Positions 28,104-37,139 of a DNA stretch of 64,000 nt are shown here, piece by piece. The notes below the pieces were generated by a model. It was given only the letters and a program-made list of their open reading frames with translations, did no database searches and was not told the origin of the DNA. How positions within the stretch are numbered: the first letter of the stretch is position 1; every line of letters starts with the position of its first letter. This DNA is from Massilia sp. PAMC28688 (GTDB taxonomy: Bacteria > Pseudomonadota > Gammaproteobacteria > Burkholderiales > Burkholderiaceae_D): assembly GCF_019443445.1 (NCBI RefSeq), contig NZ_CP080378.1, positions 1,860,001 to 1,924,000 on the forward strand. The letters are read 5' to 3'. A program made the translations under genes and the position numbers.

Positions 28104-30031
28104 TGGGCCAGCTCCTCGTTGAGGGTGGCAAAACCCTTCGCCCCGCGTTTCTTCAAATGTACCAGCAAAAGCGAGATTGCGGCCGGTGTCACGCCAGAAA
28201 TTCTTGATGCCTGGCCCAGGGTCTCGGGTCGCTGCTTGTCCAACTTCTGGCGCACTTCGATCGACAGCGCGGCAATGTCCAGGTAATTGAAGCCTTCCGG
28301 CAGCTTCAGGTTTTCATAGTGGTCGTGGCGCTCCACTTCCTTGGCCTGGCGGTCGATATAACCTGCGTACTTGAGCTGGATTTCGATCTGCTCGCGCACT
28401 GCCGCATCCTGCACGCCGGGGCCGGCCAAAGTCTGGCCTTCGCTGCCTGTCATGCTCATCAGCTTTTCGTATTCAACGCCCGGGCGCCGCAGCAGGTCGG
28501 CCAGCGAGTATTCGCGCTCGATGGCTTGCCCAATGACGCGCTCCGATTCCGCTGCCGCCAGAATGCGCGGGTTGACCCAGGTGGTGCGCAGGCGTTCGAG
28601 CTCGATAGCAATTGCCTCGCGCTTGCGCTCGAATGCTTCCCACTGCGCGTCACCCACCACGCCCAGCTTGCGGCCAATTTCGGTCAGGCGCATGTCGGCA
28701 TTATCTTCGCGCAGGCTCAGGCGGAACTCGGCACGGCTGGTGAACATGCGGTATGGCTCGGCCACCCCCTGCGTGGTCAGGTCATCGACCAGCACGCCCA
28801 GGTAAGCCTCCGAGCGGGCCGGCACCCAGGCATCGCGGCCCTGGGTCAGCAGGGCGGCATTGATACCGGCCAGCATGCCCTGGGCAGCGGCTTCTTCGTA
28901 GCCGGTGGTGCCGTTGATCTGGCCCGCGAAGAACAGGCCCTGCACCGCCTTGGTTTCCAGCGACATTTTTAGCCCGCGCGGGTCGAAATAATCGTATTCG
29001 ATCGCGTAGCCCGGGCGCAGGATAAAGGCGTCCTCCATGCCTTTCATGGACCGCACCAGGGCGATCTGCACGTCGAACGGCAGGCTGGTCGAGATCCCGT
29101 TGGGATAGAACTCGTTGGTGGTCAGGCCCTCCGGTTCCAGGAAAATCTGGTGCGATTCCTTGCCAGAAAAGCGGTGGATCTTGTCTTCGATGGACGGGCA
29201 ATAGCGCGGTCCCACGCCCTCAATCACGCCCGTGTACATCGGGCTGCGGTCCAGCCCCGCGCGGATGATGTCGTGGGTCTGGGCGTTGGTATGCGTTACC
29301 CAGCACGGCACCTGCCGGGGATGCATGGCAGTGTTGCCCATGACAGAAAACACGGGCACGGGATCCAGATCGCCGGGCTGCTCGGCCATCAAGGCGAAAT
29401 TGATGCTGCGCCCGTCGATGCGCGGTGGCGTGCCCGTCTTGAGGCGCCCTTGCGGCAGCTTCAGTTCCTTCAGGCGCGCAGACAGGGAGATTGCCGGTGG
29501 ATCGCCGGCGCGGCCGGCCGAATAGTTCTGCAGGCCCACGTGAATCTTACCGTCCAGGAAAGTGCCGGCTGTCAGGACCACAGCGCGTGCGCGAAATTGC
29601 AGCCCGATCTGCGTCACGGCGCCCACCACGCGGTCGCCCTCCACCATCAGGTCATCCACCGCCTGCTGGAACAGCCACAGGTTCGGCTGGTTTTCCAGGC
29701 GCGAACGGATGGCCTGCTTGTACAGGATGCGGTCCGCCTGGGCGCGCGTGGCGCGTACGGCGGGGCCCTTGGAGGAATTCAGAATACGGAACTGAATGCC
29801 TGACTCGTCGGTGGCAATCGCCATGGCGCCGCCCATCGCGTCGACTTCCTTGACCAGATGGCCCTTGCCGATACCACCAATGGATGGGTTGCAAGACATC
29901 TGACCCAAAGTTTCAATATTATGGGTAAGCAACAAAGTCTTTTGGCCCATGCGGGCGGAGGCCAACGCGGCTTCCGTGCCGGCATGGCCGCCGCCGACGA
30001 CAATGACATCGAATTCAGTTGGAAATAACAT
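28100..30031 (-). CDS. mnmG: tRNA uridine-5-carboxymethylaminomethyl modification enzyme MnmG
   Basis: A 643-residue FAD protein (GidA) that works with MnmE to make cmnm5U34 in tRNAs. The N-terminal FAD-binding site is [19 protein letters not shown]; the family motif [14 protein letters not shown](V) with its conserved Cys follows; [13 protein letters not shown] and the C-terminal [21 protein letters not shown] are present. Length is normal. mnmE is not in this window. Confidence 0.97.
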   Translation of the reverse strand: MLFPTEFDVIVVGGGHAGTEAALASARMGQKTLLLTHNIETLGQMSCNPSIGGIGKGHLVKEVDAMGGAMAIATDESGIQFRILNSSKGPAVRATRAQADRILYKQAIRSRLENQPNLWLFQQAVDDLMVEGDRVVGAVTQIGLQFRARAVVLTAGTFLDGKIHVGLQNYSAGRAGDPPAISLSARLKELKLPQGRLKTGTPPRIDGRSINFALMAEQPGDLDPVPVFSVMGNTAMHPRQVPCWVTHTNAQTHDIIRAGLDRSPMYTGVIEGVGPRYCPSIEDKIHRFSGKESHQIFLEPEGLTTNEFYPNGISTSLPFDVQIALVRSMKGMEDAFILRPGYAIEYDYFDPRGLKMSLETKAVQGLFFAGQINGTTGYEEAAAQGMLAGINAALLTQGRDAWVPARSEAYLGVLVDDLTTQGVAEPYRMFTSRAEFRLSLREDNADMRLTEIGRKLGVVGDAQWEAFERKREAIAIELERLRTTWVNPRILAAAESERVIGQAIEREYSLADLLRRPGVEYEKLMSMTGSEGQTLAGPGVQDAAVREQIEIQLKYAGYIDRQAKEVERHDHYENLKLPEGFNYLDIAALSIEVRQKLDKQRPETLGQASRISGVTPAAISLLLVHLKKRGAKGFATLNEELAQ

Positions 30032-30127
30032 GGTAAGGGTCGTGAAGCAGGAGTCGAGGCCAGATTATAGAGTCTTTTGCGCCGCCAAAACCTTTTCACG
30101 CTAGATATCCAGCTCTAGCGCGCAAAT

Positions 30128-30143
30128 TGTTTCACGTGGAACG
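30128..30143 (+). promoter_or_regulatory. parS-like site 1
   Basis: TGTTTCACGTGGAACG differs at two positions from the parS consensus TGTTTCACGTGAAACA. ParB loading site by inference; 97 bases upstream of the mnmG start. Confidence 0.75.
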
Positions 30144-30173
30144 TCGCGCATACGCACCCGGCGAGCGCCAAAT

Positions 30174-30189
30174 TGTTCCACGTGAAACA
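30174..30189 (-). promoter_or_regulatory. parS-like site 2
   Basis: TGTTCCACGTGAAACA, one mismatch to consensus on this strand, and the inverse orientation of site 1. It lies 2 bases from the stop codon of the TSUP gene. Confidence 0.82.
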
Positions 30190-30191
30190 CA

Positions 30192-30962
30192 TCAAAGCGA
30201 CCACTTCGCAATGGCATCGTACGCGGTCTTGGCGATCAGACAGCTCACGACAACGAGAAAAAGTTTGCGGACAAACGCACTGCCATGCCGGATCGCCAGC
30301 CTGGTGCCGACCAGCGAGCCGGCAATCTGGCATGCAGCCATGAGCAAACCAAGCTGCCAAAGAAGATGACCGCTGTAACCAAACCACATCAGCGCCGACA
30401 AATTGCAGGCAACATTGACGACTTTGGCTGCGGCAGAGGCGCTGAGGAAATCGAACCCAAAGAACCGGACAAACAGGAAAATAAGAAAGCTGCCCGTTCC
30501 CGGCCCAAAAAAGCCGTCATAGAAGCCAATGCCCGCCCCCATCGCCAGCGCAAAGTAGCGCTCGGCCCAACCGCTATGGACCGGCGCATGGATGCTGCCC
30601 AAGTCCTTTTTCCGGAATATGTAGATTGCAACCGCGAGCAGGATAAATGGCAGCAGCAAGCGAACAAAATCCGCCGGCACCTTGGTGACGGTATAAGCGC
30701 CCGCGAACGACAGCGCAAATGCTGCCGCCGCAGCGGGCGCTGCAGCGCTCCAGGCAACCCGCACGCGGCGGGCATAATTCACGGCGGCCGTGGCAGTTCC
30801 AAAGATGCCGGCGAATTTGCTGGTGCCCAGCAGCGTGGCAGGAACCTCACGCGGGAACACCGAGAACAGTACGGGGATCTGGATCAGCCCACCGCCCCCC
30901 ACCACTGCATCCACCAGTCCAGCAAGAAAAGCAGCAGTACCAATCAGGGCAATGTCGATCAT
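30192..30962 (-). CDS. TSUP family transporter (TauE/SafE type)
   Basis: A 256-residue membrane protein with about eight helices. The N-terminal FLAGLVDAVVGGGGLIQIPVLF and mid-protein GFYDGFFGPGTGSFLIF repeats are the hallmark of the sulfite exporter TauE/SafE (TSUP) family, which moves sulfite, sulfoacetate or related anions. The substrate cannot be called. Immediately upstream of parS and mnmG on the same strand. Confidence 0.88.
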   Translation of the reverse strand: MIDIALIGTAAFLAGLVDAVVGGGGLIQIPVLFSVFPREVPATLLGTSKFAGIFGTATAAVNYARRVRVAWSAAAPAAAAAFALSFAGAYTVTKVPADFVRLLLPFILLAVAIYIFRKKDLGSIHAPVHSGWAERYFALAMGAGIGFYDGFFGPGTGSFLIFLFVRFFGFDFLSASAAAKVVNVACNLSALMWFGYSGHLLWQLGLLMAACQIAGSLVGTRLAIRHGSAFVRKLFLVVVSCLIAKTAYDAIAKWSL

Positions 30963-31064
30963 GGGACAAGGGGGTCAGGAAGAATCCCACATTGTACGGA
31001 AGAAATCTGCACCGCAGCGAGGGCTGAGGTAAGCTTGTCACTTCACGAACTCCACGAGCAGACC

Positions 31065-32231
31065 ATGTCCCCTTCACCGAGCTTTGCCTTCAGCACCGTT
31101 CCCCACCTTGTCTGCGCCCCGGGGTGCGCGGATTCGCTTGGCGAACACGCCGCCGCCAGGTTTCCCCTGGTGCGCAGGGCGCTGGTGGTGACGGACGCGG
31201 GTTTCCTGCGTACGGGACTGACCGAGGCACCCATCGCCAGTCTGCGCGCCGCAGGGATGGAGGTTGAGATTTATTCGGACGTTGTCGCCGATCCGCCGGA
31301 ACACGTGGTACTTGCCGCCGTAGCATTTGCGCGCGAGCGGGCCGTGGACCTCGTCATAGGACTGGGCGGTGGCAGCTCCATGGATGTCGCCAAACTGATT
31401 GCCGTGCTGGTGCCTTCCATCCAGCCGGTGGCCGAAATCTATGGCATTGGCAACGTGCAGGGCGCGCGCCTGCCCTTGATCCAAATCCCCACCACTGCCG
31501 GTACCGGTTCGGAGGTCACCAACATCGCCATCGTCACGACCGGTGCCACCACCAAGAGCGGCGTGGTCGCGCCACAGCTGTATGCGGATCTGGTCCTGCT
31601 CGACGCGGCGCTGACCACCGGCTTGCCACGGGCTGTGACGGCGGCCACCGGCATTGATGCGATGGTCCACGCCATTGAAGCATTCACCAGCAAGCATAAA
31701 AAGAATCCTGTCTCGGACATGCTCGCCATGCAGGCACTGGCCCTGCTCACGGCCAACATGCGCACCGCCTGCGATAATGGCAGTGATATCGCCGCACGCC
31801 AGGCCATGCTGCTCGGCGCCTACCTGGCAGGACAGGCGTTTTCCAACGCCCCGGTAGCTGCCGTACACGCGCTGGCCTATCCCATCGGCGGCATTTTCCA
31901 CGTGCCCCACGGCCTGTCCAATTCGCTTGTTTTGCCGCATGTGCTGACTTTCAACCTCCCCGAAGCGGCGGGACTCTATGCCGAACTGGCAAGCATCGTC
32001 GCACCGGAGGCAACGGGTTCCGAAGCGGCACGCGCACAGGCTCTGATTGCTGCAATGCAACAAATTGCCGATTGGACGGGGATCGAAACCACGCTGCGGC
32101 AGGTGGGGATAACAGCGACAGATCTGGACAGGCTGGCAGACGACGCCATGCTGCAAACCCGTCTGCTCGGAAATAACCCGCGCGAACTGACCAGGGCCGA
32201 CGCGCGGGCTATTTATGCTGCTGCTTTTTAA
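31065..32231 (+). CDS. Iron-containing alcohol dehydrogenase
   Basis: A 388-residue group III dehydrogenase. NAD(P) site GLGGGSSMDVAK, PTTAGTGSEVTN, and metal ligands in GIDAMVHAIEAF and AVHALAYPIGGIFHVPHG fit the iron-type family, oxidising primary alcohols or related substrates. The frame is open for 260 codons upstream, but homology and the first plausible ATG are at 31065. The only plus-strand gene in a long minus-strand block. Substrate unknown. Confidence 0.9.
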   Translation: MSPSPSFAFSTVPHLVCAPGCADSLGEHAAARFPLVRRALVVTDAGFLRTGLTEAPIASLRAAGMEVEIYSDVVADPPEHVVLAAVAFARERAVDLVIGLGGGSSMDVAKLIAVLVPSIQPVAEIYGIGNVQGARLPLIQIPTTAGTGSEVTNIAIVTTGATTKSGVVAPQLYADLVLLDAALTTGLPRAVTAATGIDAMVHAIEAFTSKHKKNPVSDMLAMQALALLTANMRTACDNGSDIAARQAMLLGAYLAGQAFSNAPVAAVHALAYPIGGIFHVPHGLSNSLVLPHVLTFNLPEAAGLYAELASIVAPEATGSEAARAQALIAAMQQIADWTGIETTLRQVGITATDLDRLADDAMLQTRLLGNNPRELTRADARAIYAAAF

Positions 32232-33241
32232 GGCAACGCCTTCTTGCGCGCCAGGGACCTGACGGCGGCGCCCAGTTCCCCAACAATGCCGCGCCGGAAC
32301 AGCAACACGCAGGCGATGAAGATCAGGCCGGTGACCATGCCTACCGATTCGCCCAGGGTCGCAAACCATTCCACGCCGGTGCTGGAGGCCAGGAAGGTGC
32401 CTACGTCGCCCAGCTTGTTCTCCAGCGTGATGATGATCATGGCGCCGATGACGGGGCCGGCCAGGGTTCCCATGCCGCCCACCAGGGTCATCAGGATCAC
32501 CAGGCCGGACATGGTCCAGTGGACGTCGGTCAGCGTCTCAAAGCCCAGCACGACTGTCTTGGTGGCGCCTGCCAGGCCGGCCAGGGCCGCCGACAAGACG
32601 AAGGCCATCAGCTTGTAGCGGTCGACGTCAAAACCGAGTGAAATGGCGCGCGGTTCGTTTTCCTTGATGGCCTTGAGCACTTGCCCAAACGGCGAATGCA
32701 CGGTGCGGTAAATGAGCGCAAAGCCGGCCACGAAGATGGCGAGCACCACGTAGTACAGCGTCAAGTCGCTCGCCAGATCGAGCGCCCCGAATAACTGACC
32801 ACGCGGCACGCCCTGCATGCCGTCCTCCCCGCCCGTGATGGGCGCACGCAAGGCGCCGAACGACACCATCTGCGCCAGGGCCAGCGTGATCATGGAAAAA
32901 TAGATGCCCTGCCGCCGGATGGCAAGCGCCCCCATTACCAGGCCGGTCAGCGCCGCCGCCCCTACTCCCGCCAGGATGCCCAGCTCGGTAGGCCAGCCCA
33001 GGTCGCGCAAGAGGTAGCCGGCCACGTAGCCGGCCGTACCAAAAAACGCCGCATGGCCAAAGGAGAGCAGCCCGGTAAAACCGATGAGCAGATTGAATGC
33101 ACAGGCAAACAGGCTGAAGCACAACAGCTTCATCAGGAAGACGGGATAGCCATAGAACGGCGCGGCCAGGGCGAGCCCCAGCGCCACCAGGTAGCCGATA
33201 TTGCGGCCGCTGACCAGCTTTGCGGAAGTGGTGGCCATCAT
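32228..33241 (-). CDS. livM: Branched-chain amino acid ABC transporter permease LivM
   Basis: A 337-residue inner-membrane permease with about nine helices and the LivM EAA-like loop KAIKENEPRAISLGFDVDRYKLMAFVLSA. It pairs with LivH. Its stop overlaps the convergent alcohol dehydrogenase stop region by 4 bases, and its ATG overlaps the livH stop. Confidence 0.92.
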   Translation of the reverse strand: MMATTSAKLVSGRNIGYLVALGLALAAPFYGYPVFLMKLLCFSLFACAFNLLIGFTGLLSFGHAAFFGTAGYVAGYLLRDLGWPTELGILAGVGAAALTGLVMGALAIRRQGIYFSMITLALAQMVSFGALRAPITGGEDGMQGVPRGQLFGALDLASDLTLYYVVLAIFVAGFALIYRTVHSPFGQVLKAIKENEPRAISLGFDVDRYKLMAFVLSAALAGLAGATKTVVLGFETLTDVHWTMSGLVILMTLVGGMGTLAGPVIGAMIIITLENKLGDVGTFLASSTGVEWFATLGESVGMVTGLIFIACVLLFRRGIVGELGAAVRSLARKKALP

Positions 33242-34122
33242 TTCTCCTTCCCAAACAAGCCTGCCGGCCGCAGCAGCAGTACGATCACCATCACCACGAA
33301 CACCACCACTTCCGAGCCGGCCGGATAGAACACGCGGGTCAATCCTTCGATGACGCCCAGGCCCAGTCCGGTGACGATGGACCCCATGATGGAGCCCATG
33401 CCTCCGATCACTACAACGGCGAACACGACGATAATCAGGTTGGACCCCATCAGGGGTGTGATATTGGTGACGGGCGCCGCCAGCACCCCTGCAAAGCCCG
33501 CCAAAGCGACGCCGAAGCCGTAGGTCAGCGTGACCATGAGCGGCACGTTGATACCGAACGCCTCCACCAGCTTGGGATTCTCGGTGGCGGCGCGCAAATA
33601 TGACCCCAGCTTGGTCTTTTCAATCACGAACCACGTCACCAGGCAAATGGTCAGCGAGGCCACCACCACAAAGGCGCGGTAGTTGGGCAGCATCATGAAT
33701 CCCAGGTCGGTCGCCCCCTGCAGCAGCTCCGGTGCGTCATACGCCTGCCCCGAGACGCCATAGAAAGACCGAAACACGCCTTCGAGCACCAGTGTGACGC
33801 CAAATGTAAACAGCAACCCGTAGAGATGGTCGAGCTTGTAGAGCCAGCGCAGCATCGTCTTTTCAATCACGATGCCGAATATGCCAACCAGCAGCGGCGC
33901 CACGGCCAGCATTACCCAGTAATTGAGTTCGAAGTAAGACAGGCCCATCCACGCGAGAAAGGCACCCATCATGTACAGGGCGCCGTGGGCGAAGTTGATC
34001 ACATTGAGCAAGCCGAAGATCACCGCCAGGCCCAGCGACAGCATGGCGTAGAACGAACCGTTGACGAGACCGACCAGCAGCTGGCTCATCATCAACTGAT
34101 GAGGAACGCCGAAAATTTCCAT
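33238..34122 (-). CDS. livH: Branched-chain amino acid ABC transporter permease LivH
   Basis: A 294-residue permease: N-terminal LLVGLVNGSFYAMLSLGLAVIFGLLNVINFAHGALYM is the LivH signature, and LRAATENPKLVEAFGINV is the coupling loop. About eight membrane helices. ATGA overlap with livM. Confidence 0.93.
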   Translation of the reverse strand: MEIFGVPHQLMMSQLLVGLVNGSFYAMLSLGLAVIFGLLNVINFAHGALYMMGAFLAWMGLSYFELNYWVMLAVAPLLVGIFGIVIEKTMLRWLYKLDHLYGLLFTFGVTLVLEGVFRSFYGVSGQAYDAPELLQGATDLGFMMLPNYRAFVVVASLTICLVTWFVIEKTKLGSYLRAATENPKLVEAFGINVPLMVTLTYGFGVALAGFAGVLAAPVTNITPLMGSNLIIVVFAVVVIGGMGSIMGSIVTGLGLGVIEGLTRVFYPAGSEVVVFVVMVIVLLLRPAGLFGKEK

Positions 34123-34211
34123 GGCATGTCAGTAAAAGAGGCGCCGGCTGCCCGGCGCAGTGGGACGGCACGCGGCCGGCAGGGTACAGCGCCCTGCCGT
34201 GCCGCATCAGC

Positions 34212-35417
34212 TTACTTCCAGATCGCGCACTGCGACTCGGCCTTGGTGGTGTACGCCTGGGCACCGGGAATGGTTTGCACCACCTTGTAGTAATCCCATG
34301 GATACTTCGATTCCGACGGCTTTTTCACTTCCATCAGGTACATGTCATGCACCATGCGCCCGTCGGGCCGGATCTCGCCATTCTTGGCGAACATGTCGTT
34401 GACCCTGGTCTTTTTCAGGTGGGCCATGACCTTGTCGCCATCGTCCGTCTTGAGCGTCTTGACGGCGGCCAGGTAGTTGGCCGCGGCGGAATAGTCGGCC
34501 GCCTGCAGCATCGATGGCTGCTTCTTCATCTTGGCAAAGTAGCGCTTGGACCAAGCCCGCGTTTCCGGGTTCAGGTCCCAGTACCAGCCATCGGTCAGGT
34601 ACATGCCCTGGGTGGCGTTCAGGCCCAGGGTGTGGACATCGTTGATAAAGACCAGCAAACCGGCCAGCTTCATCGACTTGGCAATGCCGAATTCGCGCGC
34701 CGCCTTGACCGCGTTGATGGTGTCGCCGCCGGCATTGGCCAGGCCCAGGATCTGCGCCTTGGACGCCTGCGCCTGCAGCAGGAAGGATGAGAAGTCCGAC
34801 GCCGACAGCGGATGACGCACGCTGCCCACCACCTTGCCGCCGGCGGCCTTGATGACGTCACTGGTATCTTTTTCCAGCGAGTGGCCAAAGGCATAGTCGG
34901 CCGTGAGGAAGAACCAGTTCTTGCCGCCCTGCCTGGCAATGGCGCCGCCGGTGCCGCGCGCCAGCGCCACCGTGTCGTAGGCGTAATGCACGGTGTAGGG
35001 CGTGCATTCCTCATTGGTCAGGCGGGCCGAGCCGGCACCGATGGCAATGAAGGGCTTTTTCTTTTCAGCCGCCACCTTGGCCATGGCCAGGCTGGCGCCG
35101 GAATTGGTGCCGCCGATGAGCATGTCCACGCCCTGCTGGTCAAACCATTCGCGCGCCTTGCTGGCGGCAATGTCGGCCTTGTTCTGGTGGTCGGCGGAGA
35201 CAAATTCCACTTTCATGCCGTTGATGGTGCCGCCGGCGTCAGCAATGGCCATCTTGATCGCTTCCGCGCCGCCAGGGCCATCCACGTCGGCATACACACC
35301 GGACATGTCGGTCAGGAAGCCGATCTTGATCGTATTGCCCGATACCTGGGCGCTGGCCGGCAAGGCAAATCCGATGGCGCAGGCGGTCGCTGCAAGGGCA
35401 AGTGCGGGTCGTTTCAT
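34212..35417 (-). CDS. Branched-chain-type ABC transporter substrate-binding protein
   Basis: A 401-residue periplasmic type I binding protein (LivK/Peripla_BP_6). A signal peptide ends at LPASAQ; the mature start is TIKIGFLTDMSGVYADVDGPGG. Two Cys residues near the C-terminal half (NEECTPYTV and SQCAIWK) may be a disulfide. It sits between livF and livH. Ligand may be a branched-chain amino acid or an aromatic or aliphatic acid; relatives often bind benzoates or amides. Confidence 0.9.
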   Translation of the reverse strand: MKRPALALAATACAIGFALPASAQVSGNTIKIGFLTDMSGVYADVDGPGGAEAIKMAIADAGGTINGMKVEFVSADHQNKADIAASKAREWFDQQGVDMLIGGTNSGASLAMAKVAAEKKKPFIAIGAGSARLTNEECTPYTVHYAYDTVALARGTGGAIARQGGKNWFFLTADYAFGHSLEKDTSDVIKAAGGKVVGSVRHPLSASDFSSFLLQAQASKAQILGLANAGGDTINAVKAAREFGIAKSMKLAGLLVFINDVHTLGLNATQGMYLTDGWYWDLNPETRAWSKRYFAKMKKQPSMLQAADYSAAANYLAAVKTLKTDDGDKVMAHLKKTRVNDMFAKNGEIRPDGRMVHDMYLMEVKKPSESKYPWDYYKVVQTIPGAQAYTTKAESQCAIWK

Positions 35418-35468
35418 GCTGTGTCTCCGTGAGTAATCGTTTTCGGGATTGGTACTGCATGCAAATGT

Positions 35469-36182
35469 TCAGACGCCCAGCAGCTCGGTCAGTACCGGCA
35501 TCCTGGCGTCAAGTTCGGACGAAGCGACGGTTGCCACAATCTGGCCGTGCTCCATCACGTAAAACCGGTCCGCCAGGGGCGCGGCGAAGCGGAAATTCTG
35601 TTCCACCATCACGATGGTGTAGCCCTTGGACCTGAGCGTGCGGATCATGCGGGCCAGTCCCTGCACGATGACCGGCGCCAGGCCTTCCGATATTTCGTCA
35701 AGCAGCAGCAGGCGCGCCCCGGTGCGCAAAATGCGCGCCACTGCCAGCATCTGCTGCTCGCCGCCGGACAGGCGCGTACCCTGGCTATGGCGGCGCTCGA
35801 GCAGATTGGGAAACATGTCGTAGATTTCCTCGACCGACATGCCCTGCCCGCTCCCTGCCAGCTGCGGCGGCAGCATCAGGTTTTCTTCGGTCGACAGAGA
35901 GGCGAAAATGCCGCGCTCTTCCGGGCAGTAGCCAATGCCCAGGTGCGCAATGCGGTGGGTGGGCAGGCCAATGGCTTCCACCCCGTTGATCCTGATGGAC
36001 CCCTTGCGGCTGCCCGTCAGGCCCATGATGGCGCGCAGCGTCGTGGTGCGGCCCGCGCCATTGCGCCCCAGCAGCGTGACCACTTCGCCCGCGTTGACGG
36101 TGAGGTTGACGTCATGCAGCACATGCGATTCGCCATACCAGGCTTGCAGGTTCTTGATTTCCAGCGCTGGTACGGCCATCAA
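35469..36182 (-). CDS. livF: Branched-chain amino acid ABC transporter ATPase LivF
   Basis: A 237-residue ATPase. Walker A is GRNGAGRTTT, with Arg45 where Lys is canonical; signature RLSGGEQQML, Walker B LLLLDEISEGLAP and H-loop-like VEQNF are intact. LivF proteins naturally have the VEQN form. The substitution occurs in a protein otherwise fully conserved, so I call it functional. ATGA overlap with livG. Confidence 0.92.
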   Translation of the reverse strand: MMAVPALEIKNLQAWYGESHVLHDVNLTVNAGEVVTLLGRNGAGRTTTLRAIMGLTGSRKGSIRINGVEAIGLPTHRIAHLGIGYCPEERGIFASLSTEENLMLPPQLAGSGQGMSVEEIYDMFPNLLERRHSQGTRLSGGEQQMLAVARILRTGARLLLLDEISEGLAPVIVQGLARMIRTLRSKGYTIVMVEQNFRFAAPLADRFYVMEHGQIVATVASSELDARMPVLTELLGV

Positions 36183-36946
36183 TGGGCTCCTTCGAGTGCA
36201 TCGGCACTACCCATGTAGGCTTGCATGACCTGCTCATTGCGTGACACTTCGGCGTAAGTGCCTTCGGCCAGCACGGCGCCGCGCTGCAGGACGGAAATGC
36301 GGTCGCACAGGCCGGCCACCACGTTCATATTGTGTTCCACCATGAGGATGGTGCGCCCGGCCGACACCTTGCGGATCAGCTCCATGACGCGGTGCACGTC
36401 TTCGTGTCCCATGCCCTGGGTGGGTTCGTCCAGCAGCATCAGTTCCGGGTTCATGGCCAGCGTGGTGGCAATCTCCAGCGCCCGCTTGCGGCCATACGGC
36501 ATGTCGACGGTGATGGTGTCGGCAAAGGACGCCAGATCCACTTCGGCCAACAGCGCCATGGCGCGGTCATTGAGCTGGCCGAGCGACTTTTCGCTTCGCC
36601 AGAAATGGAAGGTGGTGCCAAGTTCGCGCTGCAGGCCGATGCGCACGTTCTGCAGGACGGTGAGGTGGGGGAACACGGCCGATATCTGGAATGAACGAAT
36701 GATGCCCATGCGCGCGATCTGTGCCGGTTTGGCGGCCGTAATGTCCTTGCCATTGAACAGGATCTGGCCCGAGGTGGGCACCAGGAATTTGGTGAGCAGG
36801 TTGAAGCAGGTCGTCTTGCCGGCGCCGTTGGGACCGATCAGTGCGTGGATCTGGCCCCGCTGCACCTGCAGATTGACGTCGCTGACTGCCGTGAAACCCT
36901 TGAATTCCTTCGTCAGGTGCCGCGTTTCCAGAATGACTTCTGCCAT
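36179..36946 (-). CDS. livG: Branched-chain amino acid ABC transporter ATPase LivG
   Basis: A 255-residue ATPase with Walker A GPNGAGKTTCFNLL, Q-loop RSFQISAVFPHLTVLQN, a diverged signature DMPYGRKRALEIA typical of LivG, Walker B LMLLDEPTQGM and VEHNMNVV. First gene of the operon livG-livF-binding protein-livH-livM; a palindromic operator candidate lies 105 bases upstream. Confidence 0.93.
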   Translation of the reverse strand: MAEVILETRHLTKEFKGFTAVSDVNLQVQRGQIHALIGPNGAGKTTCFNLLTKFLVPTSGQILFNGKDITAAKPAQIARMGIIRSFQISAVFPHLTVLQNVRIGLQRELGTTFHFWRSEKSLGQLNDRAMALLAEVDLASFADTITVDMPYGRKRALEIATTLAMNPELMLLDEPTQGMGHEDVHRVMELIRKVSAGRTILMVEHNMNVVAGLCDRISVLQRGAVLAEGTYAEVSRNEQVMQAYMGSADALEGAH

Positions 36947-37050
36947 CGGGTCTCCGTTTCTCTAAAGCCGCTGCGTGCACGTTCAACTTTGAAAACTTGT
37001 TTTGACAATATTACACAGGAAAATTGAGCACACAATACGTAGAATTACCG

Positions 37051-37065
37051 TTACGTATACGTTAA
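37051..37065 (-). promoter_or_regulatory. Operator candidate upstream of livG
   Basis: TTACGTATACGTTAA contains a perfect ACGTATACGT palindrome (37053-37062), next to a TTGACT (minus strand 37070-37065) that could be the -35. The ACGTNNACGT form recalls the site of the MerR-family regulator LiuR that controls branched-chain catabolism; from memory, unverified. Confidence 0.35.
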
Positions 37066-37104
37066 GTCAATGTAGTCTGGGTGATCCGATCGAACGGCTA
37101 AAGA

Positions 37105-37133
37105 TTGACATATTAGTAATTTCCTGTTACATT
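37105..37133 (+). promoter_or_regulatory. Strong sigma-70 promoter
   Basis: Perfect -35 TTGACA (37105-37110), 17-base spacer, -10 TACATT (37128-37133; 4 of 6). Initiation 7 bases later falls on G37140, the first base of the left arm of the 16-bp inverted repeat. Confidence 0.65.
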
Positions 37134-37139
37134 ACCTTG

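Noticed and set aside
30099..30120. Hairpin CGCTAGA...TCTAGCG as a transcription terminator
   Set aside because: No U tract on either strand and it lies upstream of mnmG rather than behind a gene.
35469..36182. LivF as a pseudogene because of the Walker A Arg
   Set aside because: Frame, length, overlaps and all other ATPase motifs are intact.
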